In this document: positions 1 to 12,486 of the stretch, piece after piece
Layout: each line of letters opens with the position of its first letter
Numbering within the stretch: position 1 is the stretch's first letter
Assembly: GCF_050003625.1 (NCBI RefSeq)
Contig: NC_134397.1
Coordinates: 196,127,063 to 196,191,062 of the forward strand
Direction of reading: 5' to 3'
DNA from: Haematobia irritans
Lineage: Eukaryota; Arthropoda; Insecta; Diptera; Muscidae
Length of the DNA: 64,000 nt
Made by a program: the position numbers and the translations under genes
Notes under the pieces: model-generated
Database searches by the model: none
Seen by the model: only the letters and a program-made list of their open reading frames with translations
What the model was told of the DNA's origin: nothing

Positions 1-1040
1 CCATCCGTCCGTCTGTTGAAATCACGCTAACTTCCGAACGAAACGAGTTATCGACTTGAAAATTGGCACAAGTAGTTGTTATTGATGTAGGTCAGATGGT
101 ATTGCAAATAGGCCATATCGGTCCACTCTTACGTATAGCCCCCATATAAACTTATCCCTAGATTTGGCTTGCGGAGCTTCAAAGAGAAGAAAATTTCATC
201 CGATCCAGCTGAAATTTGGGAACACAGTGTTAGTATATGGTCTCTAACAACCATGGAAACATTGGTCCACATCGGTCCATAAATATATATAGCCCCAATG
301 TAAACCTATCCCTAGATTTGGCTTGCGGAGCTTCAAAGAGAAGCAAATTTCATCCGATCCATCTGAAATTTGGTACATGGTGTTGGTATATGGTCTCTAA
401 TAACCACGCAAAAATTGGTCCGGTTGAAATTTGGAACACGGTGTTAGTATATGGTCTCTAACAACCGTGCCAGAATTGGTCCATATCGGTCCATAATTAT
501 ATATAGCCCCCATATAAACAGATCCCCAGATTTGGCTTGCAGAGCCTCTAAGAGAAGAAAATTTTACCCGATCCGGCTGAAATTTGGAACACGGTGTTAG
601 TATATGGTCTCTAACAACCATGCAACAATTGGTCCACATCGGTCAATAATTATATATAGCCCCCGTACAAACCGATCGCCCCGATTTCGCTTGCGTAGCC
701 TCTAAGAGAAGCAAATTTCATTCGATCCGGCTGAAATTTGGTACATGGTGTAAGTATATAATCTCTAACAACCATGCACAAATTGGTCCACATCGGTCCA
801 TAATTATATATAGCCCCCATATAAACCGATCCCCAGATTTGACCTCCTGTGCCTTTTGGAGAAGAAAAATTCATCCGATCTGGTTGAAAGTTGGTACGTG
901 GTGGTAGTATATGTATAATATTTAACAACCAATAGTGGTCCATATCAATCCATAATCATATATAGCCCCCATATAAACCGATCCCGAGATTTGGTTTTGG
1001 AGCCTCTTGGAGGAGCAGGATTCATCCGTGTCAGTTGAAA
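1..1040 (-). repeat. Family A Helitron/DINE-like element, truncated by window start
   Basis: Tandem units of 153 bp (for example ccataattat recurring near 490 and 643) carry the motifs cggtccataattatatatag and gatccccagatttggcttgc. The left 60 bases contain the ccgtccgtctg microsatellite and the conserved tcacgctaacttccgaacga block that lie next to the hairpin end in complete copies. The orientation is opposite to the copy at 24041-25176. Confidence 0.7.
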
Positions 1041-1690
1041 TTTGGTACGTTTGGCTAGTTTGATTGATACCACAATAGGTTACCTTGTGCTAAATTTGAG
1101 TAAGATCTGATAATAAATGAGGCCTCAATGGTCAAAAATATGGTTATTAGGGACACATTTTTCAAAATCGTGTAATACATATATGTGGGAGCTATATCTA
1201 AATCTGAACCGATTTGGATGATATTTAGCAGGTTTGGTTGACACTACAGGAGGTAACTTTTTGCTAAGTTTGAGTAAGATCGAGTAATAAATAAGTGTTT
1301 TGTGGCAAATCGAGCTAAACGTACATATAACATAAGATAATAAAGTACTTAGAACTATTTTTATTTTGTAAAATTTGTTTAAATTTAACGAAAAATATTG
1401 TAGGGAAAATTGTTTGGGAATGTATGGGAAAGTAGGGAACTTTTTTTGTCCTTGTTGGGTAAACCGAACATTTTCCCTGGCAACACTGAATATGAGCTAT
1501 AGTCAGATTGAGACAAAGCACCCATAAACATGTACCCCTTAATTTTCTTAAATATGCAACTGCGGTTTATCTTCCAGACCTATATCAATGTTACCCCACA
1601 AATGCTTATGATTACTAATTCAGTAAGGGTGGTTTAGGGTATGATATAGTCGGCCCCGCCCGACTTTCTACTTTACTTACTTGTTTTAAC
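1041..1690. repeat. Mosaic of family D repeat pieces
   Basis: At about 1050 the sequence switches to units shared with 29600-30060 (ttgataccaca, ccttgtgctaa, gagtaagatcg). At 1610-1690 it shows the family D head in inverse orientation (gtcggccccgcccgac palindrome, then tttctactttacttacttgt). The 300 bases between hold no recognisable feature. Confidence 0.55.
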
Positions 1691-1772
1691 TAAAGAGTGA
1701 TTCGATTTTAGATGTGTGGGTGTTTTTATTTTAAATTTTTGGATATGTTATAATGCGCAGTTCACAACATAG

Positions 1773-1971
1773 GCTTCTCTAAGTGGTTTCACTGCAATGT
1801 GGAACACCGTTCGGACTCGGCTATTAAAAGGAGGTCCCTTGTCATTGAGCTTAACATGGAATCGGGCAGCACTCAGTGATAAGAGAGAAGTTCACCAATG
1901 TGGTATCACAATGGACTGAATAGTCTAAGTGAGCCTGATACATCGGGCTGCCACCTAACCTAACCAACCTA
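1773..1971 (+). mobile_element. 5'-truncated SINE (same family)
   Basis: It matches the body and tail of the full SINE at 20276-20630, from the gcttctctaagtggtttcac motif to a (CCTAAC)-type tail. The tRNA-like head is missing, as expected from 5' truncation during target-primed reverse transcription. Confidence 0.85.
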
Positions 1972-2900
1972 GGCGTTGATTTTAGATTCTGAAGGAATCT
2001 ATCTACTGATTTGGCTCTTAGGACTTATTTCTATGGATATCATTCTTCCACTTCCGTTGTATTGATTGCAGTTTAATATTTTACCAACAACCCCAAGTAT
2101 ATTTGAAAATTTCATTACGTCAGCAATTGTATAGCAAAATAAAGTGAAAATCTGTTGCTTGTCTACTACTACTACTACCTGTATCCTGTGCAGCTGATTG
2201 GTGGGTGTTCAATTTATTTTAATGACAATGGCGAATGGGAAACAATCAAAAAAAAAAAAAAAAAAAAAACAAAAAACAAAGAAATCAATATTAATCGTTT
2301 ATTGTTTTAACATTGTCTCCCTCATCGTCCGACCGGGTACTCGAGACGTGAGCCGCAAATGTCGTCTTGTGTGTTGCCATTGTCGGTTTCATTGTCAATG
2401 GAAACAGCAGTTGTGCGGTCATAATGGAATGGAATTGCTGGTGAACCACAGTCGTGTACTTGACATATGGTATCAATCACTTTTAAATCACATTTGACGT
2501 CATAATATTCGCTGAGCAATAAGTAATGCAAGGAGGTATCAATGAAGATTATGACAAAGCAAAGGTAGATAGGGTATTTGCGTGTGTGTATGTGTGAATG
2601 AGTATGCGTGTGTTTCTTAGATAATCTAGCAGAGACATTGTGACATGTAGGCATACTTATGAGTGTGCGTATGTGTACGAAAAAACAAGGAAATGAACAG
2701 ATATTAATGACACTTCATGGCCTATGGCGTTCACAAGGATACGAAATATGAGTGTACTCGTATGTTTTTATTTTATTTTTTCATATAATTAAATGAAATC
2801 AATATCTGAGCTTACCATAAAAATGACAATACTTAACCAATAGGAGACCACATCTTTAGATATGTGTAAACCAGAAAAGAGCTATCAAAACTATCAATTA
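1972..2900. other. Non-coding stretch, no recognised element
   Basis: AT-rich, with a poly(A) run near 2250 and GT-rich simple sequence near 2580-2680. Open frames of 60-110 codons here lack any recognisable domain and I do not regard them as genes. Confidence 0.5.
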
Positions 2901-3108
2901 TTATATACAATCGTAAGTTTGGCCATGCCAAATCTTATGTACTTTTCCACCATGGATTTTGTAGAAAGTTCTACGAAAGTCTTTCGACCAGAATTGAATT
3001 ACTTGGGGGTGGTAAAACTTTACGATGGCAAGGTATTCTAATACCTCTTAACGTTGTCTTCTAAATTGTAAGATAGTTCATATGGAGTTTATATTAAACA
3101 AAACAAGT
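2901..3108 (+). repeat. Family A head fragment
   Basis: It contains the degraded palindromic head (aagtttggccatgccaaatc) and ccaccatggattttgtagaaa, which match the start of the copy at 24041. Confidence 0.6.
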
Positions 3109-3362
3109 ATGTACGGGCTTAAGTTCAGCCGGGCCGAATCTTAAATATGGTGGGTATTTAAGATTAGTCCCATGAATCAAAAGAAAAGTCTTCGCCAGGT
3201 TACTTGAAAATACATATATAGAATTTCAGGTGGATTTGATGACAGATACTCTGCCAAGCAAACATATATACCAACATGGGGCGATTTTTCACATAGGAGG
3301 TATACCAAAACGAGGACTGGTCCACGTCATATTCGCTACACGGACCGAAAAAGAGTCATTTT
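3109..3362 (+). repeat. Family B head fragment
   Basis: It begins aagtatgtacgggcttaagt with the palindrome-type head cagccgggccgaatc, then aatttcaggtggatttgatgac as in the copy starting at 7871. It is cut off at 3362 by the end of a family C element. Confidence 0.6.
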
Positions 3363-3860
3363 TATACCCTGCGTCACACTGTGGAACAGATTATTATAAC
3401 ATAAGTTAGTGCATATGTTTGCAACACCCAGAAGGAGACGAGATAGACACATGGTGTTTTTGGTAATAATGCTCAGGGTAGGTCCCTGAGTCGATTTAGC
3501 CATGTCCGTCTGTCCGTCCGTCTGTCTGTGAACACATTTTTGTGATCAAAGTCTAGGTCGCCGTTTAAGTCCAATCGCCTTCAAACGTGGCACAAGTTCC
3601 TGTTTTGGGTCAGAATAGAACCCTATTGATTTTGGAAGAAATCGGTTCAGATTTAGATATAGCTCCCATATATATCTTTCGCCCAATATGGACTTATATG
3701 GCCCCAGAAGCCAGAGTTTTACCCTGATTTGCTTGAAATTTTGCACAAACATAACACTTGGTCGTTTAGTCAAGTGTGCAAAATTTGATTGAAATCGGTT
3801 CAGATTGAGATATAGCTCTCATATACATCTTTCGCCCGATATAGACTTATATGGCCTCAG

Positions 3861-4089
3861 TAATGCTGGTGACATTTCTGAGGGTTTCAAAGCTTCTCTA
3901 AGTGGTTTCACTGGAATGTGGAACGCAGTTCAGACTCGGCTACAAAAAGGAGGTCCCTTTTCATTGAGCTTAACATGGAATCGGGCAGCACTCAGTGATA
4001 AGAGAGAAGTTCACCACTGCGGTATCACAATGGACTGAATAGTCTAAGTGAGCCTGATACATCGGGCTGCCACATAACCTAACGTAACC
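3861..4089 (+). mobile_element. 5'-truncated SINE inserted in a family C repeat
   Basis: The copy starts at taatgctggtgacatttctg and ends with a CCTAACGTAACC-like tail. The 11-bp direct repeats tatggcctcag at 3850-3860 and 4090-4100 flank it exactly. The host repeat resumes cleanly after the second copy (agaagccagagtttta), which dates the SINE as younger than the host element. Confidence 0.88.
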
Positions 4090-4628
4090 TATGGCCTCAG
4101 AAGCCAGAGTTTTAGCCCAGTTTGGTTGAAATTTTGCACTAGGAGTACAGTTAGTAGTGTAGTTAAGTATGCTAAATTTTATTGAAATCGGTTCAGATTT
4201 AGATATAGCTCCCATATATATCCTACGCCCGATTTTCCGTCATATGACCACAGAGTTCAAAGTTGTAGTTCGATTTACGTAAAATTTTGTACAGGGAGTA
4301 GAATTAAAATACTAAGTATGCATGTCAAATTTGATTGAAATCGGTTCATATTTTTATATAGCTTCCATATATATATGCTTTCCGATTTGAGCAAAAATGA
4401 CTAAAATACCCACATTTTCCTTATAAAATCGCCATTGCTAAGTCGAAAACTTGTAAAAGTGGCCCAAATGTTCCTTTATTTCTAATACATATTTATCGAC
4501 CGATAAATCATAAATACACTTTTGCGAAGTTGCCTCAAAATTGGTTCAGATTAAAATGTTTCCCATATATTTTTACTAACATAGTGTACCATCCCAGGAC
4601 ATTAGCCGACATTGAAAATGTGGATTTA

Positions 4629-5532
4629 AAGGGTGGTTAAAATTTCAAGGGCCGATGTTGATTTTGAATAAAACACAAACTATTTAGGAAATTATTGTAA
4701 TTTAATTTATTATGATATATTGGTATTACTCAATTATGTATGGAACAAAATATCGGCCAAATGGGCGCCGCGACATCGGTGGCACACCTTCATCCGATGG
4801 TCCAAATTTTCGATGACGCTGAGGCATAATGGAGGTTCTATGCCATTACTGTACCGAATTATCTCATCCTTTAGCTCTTAAATTATTGCTGGCTTATCGA
4901 CGCACACCTTTTCTTTCCAATAACACCAAAGAAAAAAATCCAACGGTGTCAAATCACATGATCTTGGCGGCCAATTGACATCGCCATTACGTGAGATAAA
5001 CCGGCCATTGAATTTGTTGCGCAAAAGAGACATTGTTTCGTTAGCTGTGTGGCAAGTGGCACCGTCCTGCTGAAACCACATATCGTCCACATCCATATCT
5101 TCCAATTCGGGCCATAAAAAGTTCGTTATCATCTCACGATAGCGAACACCATTCCCAGTAACTGCCTGACCGGCCTCATTTTGGAAAAAATGCGGCCCGA
5201 TGATGCCGCCAGCCCATAAACCGCACCAAACAGTCACTCTTTGTGGGTGTATTGGTTTTCCGACAATCCCTCTTGGATTCTCATTCGCCCAAATGCGGCA
5301 ATTCTGTATATTGACGAATCTACTGAGGTGAAAATGTGATTTTCTTCGCAAATTGATCATCCACTGTTGCCATTTCTTGGAACCATTTAACACGTTGTTG
5401 GATTGTGTATCTCTCCATGGTTCAAATTGAGTAAGTCTGAAATAGAGAAATGTCGGATAAAATTCGGAAAAAAAACTTGGCGTTTAGGTGTGGTTCATAT
5501 TCAACATCGGCCCTTACAATTTAACCACCCTT
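4629..5532 (-). mobile_element. Internally deleted mariner-type transposon
   Basis: Terminal inverted repeats of about 30 bp (aagggtggtt ... aagggccgatgttga) are flanked by TA at 4627-4628 and 5533-5534, the target duplication of Tc1/mariner elements. At 904 bp it is shorter than the usual 1.2-1.3 kb mariner. The missing part covers the DNA-binding region of the transposase. Confidence 0.85.
4878..5430 (-). pseudogene. Mariner-like transposase relic
   Basis: The 171-codon open frame at 4878-5393 encodes the C-terminal catalytic half of a mariner-like transposase. It includes the CRIWANENPR region, VTVWCGLWAGG, the second catalytic Asp in FQQDGATCHTA, and the WPPRSCDLTPLDFFLW motif around the third acidic position. 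A short piece of the normal N-terminus (ATG near 5420 in another frame, beginning MERYTIQQ) remains. It joins directly to the catalytic half, so the helix-turn-helix DNA-binding domains are deleted. The first catalytic Asp motif (normally SDEAHF in this group) reads KSHFHLS and is lost. The protein cannot be an active transposase. Confidence 0.8.
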
Positions 5533-5593
5533 TACAAAGTGTTGCAGGGTATAATATAGTCGGCCCCGCCCGACTTTAGACTTTCCTTATTTG

Positions 5594-6122
5594 TAAATTT
5601 TGAATTTTAGGCAAATCCGTGTCTCGAAGTCAAATTGGGAGATCGGTCTATATGGGGGTATATCACAATCGATTGATACGCCCCATCTTCGACGTACTTA
5701 TGTGTGGACCCAAAATAACTCTTAATTTTGAATTTCAGGCAAATTGCATAAAAATTGGGATAAAAGGTCAAATCTGGAGATCGGTCTATATGAGGTATAT
5801 ACCAAAACATGAACCGATACACACCATATTCGGCGTACTTATGCATAGACCTAAAATATCTCCAAATTTTGAATTTCGACATCTAGAAGCCCAAGAAGTA
5901 AAATTGGGAGATCGGGCTTAACGGGGGCTATGCCAAACCGTTGAGCGACGCTCATTCGTTAATTATGAACCCAAAATACTTCTAGATTTTGAATTTTAGG
6001 CAGATCGGATAAAAGTTCGGATATTTAGACGCTCAAGAAGTCAACTCGTGAGATAGGGCTATATGGAGGCTAAACTAAACCTTCCCAGCAAAAACTGGAA
6101 CCGGGCATGCTTTTTTCAGTGT
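5594..6122 (+). repeat. Family B units with a TIR-element end
   Basis: Units with gagatcggtctatatggggg and ttttgaatttcaggcaaat recur here in diverged form. The final 30 bases (gaaccgggcatgcttttttc then agtg) match the right end of the TIR element at 13707-14362, a small relic of that family. Confidence 0.55.
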
Positions 6123-6450
6123 TCTCTAATTATTGTCTCAATTTTATATATGGGCAAAATTTTTCGATATATTGACGAATGGGCAGACAAAATACCTCAC
6201 CCAATGTATTACACTTCTACCGGCATGTTCCAATAGCGAATACATTGACCTCTCCACAATTTCTATTTTTCATACAATAAAAAGAACATTATTTTTAGAT
6301 TTTTTAATTAATATTCTAATGAATGATTTAAACATGATAAGATTTAATGTACTTTATATCTTCGTAAGCTTTTTACATTAATATTTGGTACACGTGTATA
6401 CACAGGTGTTCGCAACTTTCATTGTTGGAAAAAAATCGTATTAATTATAA
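6123..6450. other. Non-coding stretch, nothing recognised
   Basis: AT-rich. An 82-codon open frame at 6133-6381 shows no domain or codon signal. Confidence 0.4.
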
Positions 6451-7870
6451 CAAATATATACAGCAGAAAGTTCGTCCGGGCCGAATTTTAAATACCCACC
6501 ACCGAGAAGAAAATATACTAGTTTCCTTTGAAAATTTTAGGTGGGTTTGATGACAGATATTTTCCCAAGCAGATCAGTTCAACCAGTACGCTTCCCGAAG
6601 ATAAATGTAAAGATTTTACCTATAAAGACTAGATCAGATTCTGGATTTATAAGAACCATTTTTTAGAGGAATAATAAACATCTCTTGTAAGTGTGCCAGA
6701 AAATGATGAAACAAGGCCTTGATTTGAAATCTAAAATCTGTAGATTTTAACCCCAATTATTTAAATGATTACGAGAAGTAAAATCTGGAAATTTTACATT
6801 AAATTTCAAGCATTTTTCATGATCAGTGCACCTTCTGTACCCTCAAGATCTAAAATCGGTCTATATGGAGGCTTTACTAAATGGACCGATAAAAACTAAA
6901 TCATATAAATTTTTTTGTGTGCACACTAAAATGCCAGTATATTTTCAATTTGTGCAAATCCGATAAAAATTACAATTTCTAGAAACCCTATGAGTTAAAT
7001 CGGGAGATCGGTCTAATGGGGACTATGCCAAAAACATGGAGGGATATATACAATATTCAGCACATCTAATTGTAGTTCTAGAATCTAGACCCCAAATCGG
7101 AGGGTCGGTTTATAGGGGGCTATATCAAAAACTGTACCGATACACAATATATTCGGCACACCTTTCGGTTCTAGAATTCATCTAGATTTCCAATTTCAGG
7201 CAAATTAGATAAAAACTACGGATTCTAGAAGCCCAAGAAGCAAAATCGGGAAATCGGTCTATATGGGGGCTATATCAAAACAAAGTCCAATAATCGCCAT
7301 TTTCGGCATACCTCTTTATGGTCTTAGAATACCTCTAGATTTCCAATTTCAGGCAAATTGGATAAAACCTGCGGATTTTAGAATCCCAAGAAATAAAATC
7401 GGGAGATCGGTCTATATGGGGGCTTTATCAAAATATTGTCCGATAATCACCATTTTTGTCACACCTCTTTATGGTCCTAGAATACCTCTAGACTTCCAAT
7501 TTCAGGTAAATTGGATAAAAACTACAGTTTCTATAAGCCCAAGACCCCAAATCGGGCGATCGGTTTATATGGGAGCTATATAAAAACCTGAACCGATATA
7601 GCCCATATTCGAACTTGACCTGCCTGCAGACAAACGACGAGTTTGTGCAAAAATTTTAGCACGATTGCTACATTATTGAAGACTGTAGCGTGATTACAAC
7701 AGACAGCCAGACAGCGGACAGACAGACGGACATGGTTATATCATCTTAGAATTTCTCCCTGATCAAGAACATATATACTTTATATAGTCGGAAATCGATA
7801 TTTCGATGTTTTACAAATGGAATGACAAACTTATTATACCCCAGTCACCATTCTATGATGGTGGGTATAA
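6451..7870 (+). repeat. Family B Helitron/DINE-like element
   Basis: The head is caaatatatacagcagaaag with a degraded GC palindrome. Tandem 153-bp units follow (gatcggtctatatgggggct, ttccaatttcaggcaaattg), then the cagacagccagacag microsatellite and the terminal hairpin ending gatggtgggtataa. Confidence 0.75.
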
Positions 7871-9290
7871 ATATAATTTTTTCCGTAAAAAACCGTTCGT
7901 CCGGTTACTTGAAAATACATATATAGAATTTCAGGTGGATTTGATGACATATACTCTGCCAAGTAAACATATATACCAACATGGGGAGACTTTTCACATG
8001 GGAGCTATACCACAAAATGGACCGATCCACACCATATTCGTTACACGGACCGAAAAGTAGGCATTTTTTATTTTGAATTTCAGGCAAATCGGTGTCTCGA
8101 AGTCAAATTGTGAGATCGGTCTATATGAGGGTATATCAAAATAGATCTATACGTCCCATATTCGGCTTACTTATGTGTGGACCCAAAATAACTTTTAATT
8201 TTGAATTTCAGGCAAATCGCATAAAAATTGGGATAAGAGATAAGATAAGAGAATCTGGAAATGGGTCTATATGAGGTAAATACCAAAACATGAACCGATA
8301 CACACAATACTTATGCGTAGACCTTAAATATATCCAGATTTTGAGTTTCAATAAATTGGATAAAAATTGCGGTGTCTAGAAGCCCAAGAAGTCAAATCGG
8401 GAGATCGGGCTTAACGGGGGCTATGCCAAACCGTTGAGCGATGCTCATTCAACACACTTAATTATGAACCCTAAATACCACTAGATTTTGAATTTTAGGC
8501 AGATCGGATAAAACTTCGGATATTTAGACGCTCAAGAAGTCAACTCGGGAGATAGAACTAAATATGGAACGATATGGAACTAAACCTTCGACCGATACAC
8601 ACCATATTTTGCACACCTTTTTATGGACCCAAAATACCTTTAGATTTTCAATTTCAGGTAAATCGAATAAAAATTGCGGTGTCTAGAAGCCCAAGGAATC
8701 AAAGCAGGAGATCGGGCTATATGGAGGCTATACGAAAACATGGTCCGATACTCACCATTTTCGGCACGACTCTTTATGGTTATAGAATACTTCTAGATTT
8801 CCAATTTCAGGCAAATTGGGTAAAACCTACGGATTCTAGAAGCCGTGGAAGTAAAATCGGGAGATCGGTCTATATGGGGGCTATACCAAAACATGGTCCG
8901 ATACTCACCATTTTCGGCACGACTCTTTATGGTTATAGAGTACTTCTAGATTTCCAATTTCAGGAAAATTGGATAAAAACTACAGTTTCTATAAGCCCAG
9001 GACCCCAAATTGGGCGATCGGTTTATATGGGAGCTATATCAAAACCTGAACCGATATATCCCATCTTCGAACTTGGCCTGCGTGCAGAAAAAATACCATT
9101 CTGTGCCAAATTTCAGGACGATTGAAGACTGTAGCGTGATTACAACAGACGGACATGCTTATATCGCCTTAGAATTTCTCCCTGATCAAGAATATATCTA
9201 CTTTATGTAGTCGGAAATCGATATTTCGATGTGTTACAAATGGAATGACAAACTTTTATACCCATCACCATTCTATGGTGGTGGGTATAA
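7871..9290 (+). repeat. Family B element, second tandemly placed copy
   Basis: It starts with the variant head seen also at 3109-3362 (aatttcaggtggatttgatg) and contains several 153-bp units, three of them in one open frame at 8574-9125. It ends with the hairpin catcaccattctatggtggt then gggtataa. The open frame follows from the unit length being a multiple of three and has no known domain. Confidence 0.75.
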
Positions 9291-9365
9291 AAAGAAGAAA
9301 TGTATTAAAATATTTCCATAATAGCTACGTGTATTTTAAAATATCATATTTAATATTATTAATTA

Positions 9366-9858
9366 CCCTACGGGAAATGGATCAACCACAGAACCGGTAC
9401 AGAACTAGTCCCTGGTGTGTATGGATCAGTCCCAGTTGTGGTCACTCTAACATGGGTTTGTCATTGACGGGGTAAATTTACATTTTACGACGCGTTTTGA
9501 ACTCATCCCAAAGGACACGTCCTGGGACTATTTAGCAGGAGCATCCCATAGACAGGTCCTCAGGAACCAGGCACGAACAAATTCTTAGAAATCTATTCCA
9601 ATTTGGGCATCCCAATCGAACCCGAAATGAAAAAAAAAAACTTTTGAAATATTTCGAACAATGGGTTATTTTGATAATTTTATTCCACTAAATGTGAAAA
9701 TGCTTGATATTAAAATTTTAATGGATCTAAGATTTCAATATCAAGCGAGTACGGAACTAAATAAATTACGACTATTTAAAAATTGCAACTTACTGGAGCA
9801 CAGGTACCAGTTCTGTGATAGGTCCGCCAGTGGCAATTTGCACCAATTTCCCATAGGG
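9366..9858. mobile_element. Short TIR element (MITE), TA flanks
   Basis: Inverted ends CCCTACGGGAAAT (9366) and ATTTCCCATAGGG (9858) differ at one position and are each bordered by TA. Subterminal parts are also inversely related (acagaaccggtac versus gtaccagttctgt). It has no coding capacity, so it is a non-autonomous element. Confidence 0.6.
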
Positions 9859-10356
9859 TAGTTATACATCAATGAGTTTTTGCTTTAACTTGGTCAAAAA
9901 AAAGCTAAAACCTAAAAACTAATAATGGCATACGTTTTAGCTTCTAACAAATAAAAATAAATTTTACCAATATTTCAACTGACCAAAAAAGAAATAAGTG
10001 AGGCCACAAAAAAAAGGAAAAAAAAACAATTTAAACTCCCAAAATTTATGTTTGTATCATTATTTAAACTTTTATTCTTTCCGTCATTTCCGTTTTTTTT
10101 TTTTACAAAAATGGAAAAACGAAACCAAGGATTCATTCACACCACACAAAAGGAATTGTGTGGGTTAGTGTTTTCTCTTTGTTATTGTAAAGGACCTTCT
10201 ATTTTCCTTTTGGACGTTGCTGAACACAAAGGTACAGTGCCATAGTAGTTGTAAAAATATTGGAGTTTTCAACTCTATTGTTGTTGGGGCTTAGCATATA
10301 TTTCATAATAAAAACCAATATTGTGGGATTTATTATATACACTCAAAAAAAAAAAA
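9859..10356. other. Non-coding stretch, nothing recognised
   Basis: Poly(A)- and poly(T)-rich. A 65-codon frame at 10048 has no recognisable feature. Confidence 0.4.
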
Positions 10357-12290
10357 CAAGTATATACAGCAGTAAGTTCGGCCGGGCCGAATCTTAAATA
10401 CCCACCACCATGAATCAATCCTTATAGTTTCCTTTAAAATTTCAGGCGGGTTTGATGACAGATATTCTCCCAAGCAGAGCCGTTCAGCTAGTACACTTCC
10501 CGAAGATAAATTTAAAGATTTTACCTATATTTTGGATTTATAAGAACCATTTTTGTTTGAGTTTTAGATCAACCATTAACATTCTCTTGTAAGTGTGCAA
10601 GAAAATTATGAAATAACATCTTAATTGGAAATCTATAATCAGTAGATTTTCACCCCCATTATTTAAATGATTATGAGATGTAAAATCTGGAAATTTTACA
10701 TTCAGTTTCAAGCAATTTTCATGATCACTCAAGAAGTGAAATTGGTCTATATGGAGGCCTTACCATATAAAAACTAAATCCGATACACGTTTATGTGAGT
10801 CTAAACTACAATTTCAGGCAAATCGGATAAAAACTACGGTTTCTAGAAACGCAAGGAGTTCAATCGATAGATCGGTCTTAAGGGGGCTATACTAAAACAT
10901 GGACCGATACTCACCGTTTACGGCACACCTCTTTACGGTTCTAAAATAATTTTAGATTTCAAATTTCAGGACAATTGGATAAAAAATACAGTTTCTAAAA
11001 TCTCAAACAATAAAATCATTTCTTGCATACCTATTTATAGTTCTAAAAAACCTCCAGATTTTCAATTTCATGCAAATTGGACAAGTCCAAAATGGGGGCT
11101 GTACTAAAACATTGACCGATACTCACCATTTTCGGCGCACCTCTTTATGGCTGTTAAAATAATTCTAGATTTAAAATTTCGTGCAAATTGGATAAAAACT
11201 ACGGTTTCTATGAGCCCCAGAAATAAAATCTGGATATCGGTCTATATGGGAGATATACAAAAACATGGACCAGTGCACTCCATTTTCAGCACACGTATTT
11301 GTGGTACTACAATACCTCTAGATTTTCAATTTCAGACAAATTGGATAAAAACTACGGTTTCTATAAGCCCAAGAATTGGAGATCGGTCTATATGGGTGCT
11401 ATACCAAACATGGACCGATACTCACAATTTTTGACACAATTCTTTATGGTCCTAAAATACCTCTATTTCAGGCAAATTGGATAACAACTACGGATTCTAG
11501 AAGCCCCAAGAAATAAAATCGGGAGATCGGTTTATATGGGGGCTACATCAACACATGACTGATACTCACCACTTTCGGCACACCTTTTTATGGTCCTAAA
11601 ATACCTCTTGTTTTTCAATTTAAGGCAAATTGGATAAAAACTACGGTTTCTATAAGTCAAAGAAGTGAAATCGGGAGATCGGTCTATATGGGTGCTATAC
11701 CAAGACATGGACCGATACTCACCATTTTTGGTATACCTCTTTATGGTCCTAAAATAATTCTAGATTTAAAATTTCAGGCAAATTGGATAAAACTACGGAT
11801 TCTAGAAGCCCAAGAAGCAAAATCGGAAGATTGGTCTATATGGGGGCTATACCAAACCATGGACCGATACGCACTATCTCTTTATGGTCCTAAAATAACT
11901 CTAGATTTCAAATTTCAGGCAAATTGCATAAAAACTACGATTTTTATAAGCCCAAGACCCAAATCGGGAGGTCGGTTTATATGGGGACTATATCAAAACC
12001 TGGACCGATATAGCCCATCATGAAGCTTGACCTGTCTGCAGACAAAAAACGAGTTTGTGCAAAATTTCAGCACGATTGCTTCATTATTGAAGACTGTAGC
12101 GTGATTATAACAGACAGACAGCCAGCCAGACGGACAGACAGATAGACGGACATGGTTATATTGACTTAGAATTTCTCCCTGATCAAGAATAGATATACTT
12201 TATACAGTCGAAAATCGCTATTTCGATGTGTTACAAACGGAATGACAAACTTATTATACCCCCGTCTCCATTCTATGGTGGTGGGTATAA
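10357..12290 (+). repeat. Complete family B Helitron/DINE-like element
   Basis: The head is caagtatatacagcagtaag with the palindrome ttcggccgggccgaa. Ten or so tandem units follow, then the gacagacagccagccagacg microsatellite and the hairpin end (cattctatggtggtgggtat). An A-rich run precedes the head. Confidence 0.8.
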
Positions 12291-12486
12291 AACTGAGTTT
12301 ATTGAAACGTTTATCGTCTTTTGGACAAGGATAAAAACTTTATATCAGAGAAATGCGTCTTCTATGCTAAGCAAAAACGCATTTGTATTTTAAGGACATG
12401 AAATCTCTTACCTCACGACAAAATTTTTTTATACCATGTTAATCGCTTCTGCGCCAATTGTTCAAATTTGTATGCTGCTAATTTTT
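12291..12486 (-). repeat. Fragment of the TIR family seen at 13707
   Basis: The stretch gtttatcgtcttttggacaa ... atgcgtcttctatgctaagc ... cctcacgacaaaatttttt is the inverse complement of 13720-13840. Confidence 0.55.

Larger units (their letters stand above)
3363..5593 (-). repeat. Family C Helitron/DINE-like element carrying a SINE and a mariner relic
   Basis: The terminal hairpin (tataccctgcgtcacactgt) and the tccgtctgtccgtccgtctg microsatellite are at the left. 153-bp units follow with motifs gaaatcggttcagatttaga and tagctcccatatatat. The palindromic head (gtcggccccgcccgac) is at the right. A SINE interrupts it at 3861-4089 and a mariner relic at 4629-5532. Confidence 0.75.

Noticed and set aside
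2198..2654. Open frames of 99 and 110 codons on opposite strands
   Set aside because: Partly low-complexity (poly-Lys from a poly(A) run) and overlapping on both strands, without recognisable domains.
8574..9125. 183-codon open frame
   Set aside because: It is a run of 153-bp repeat units; open because the unit length is divisible by three. No start context or domain was found. The same holds for 24201-24782, 31944-32375, 58668-59362 and 60154-60546.
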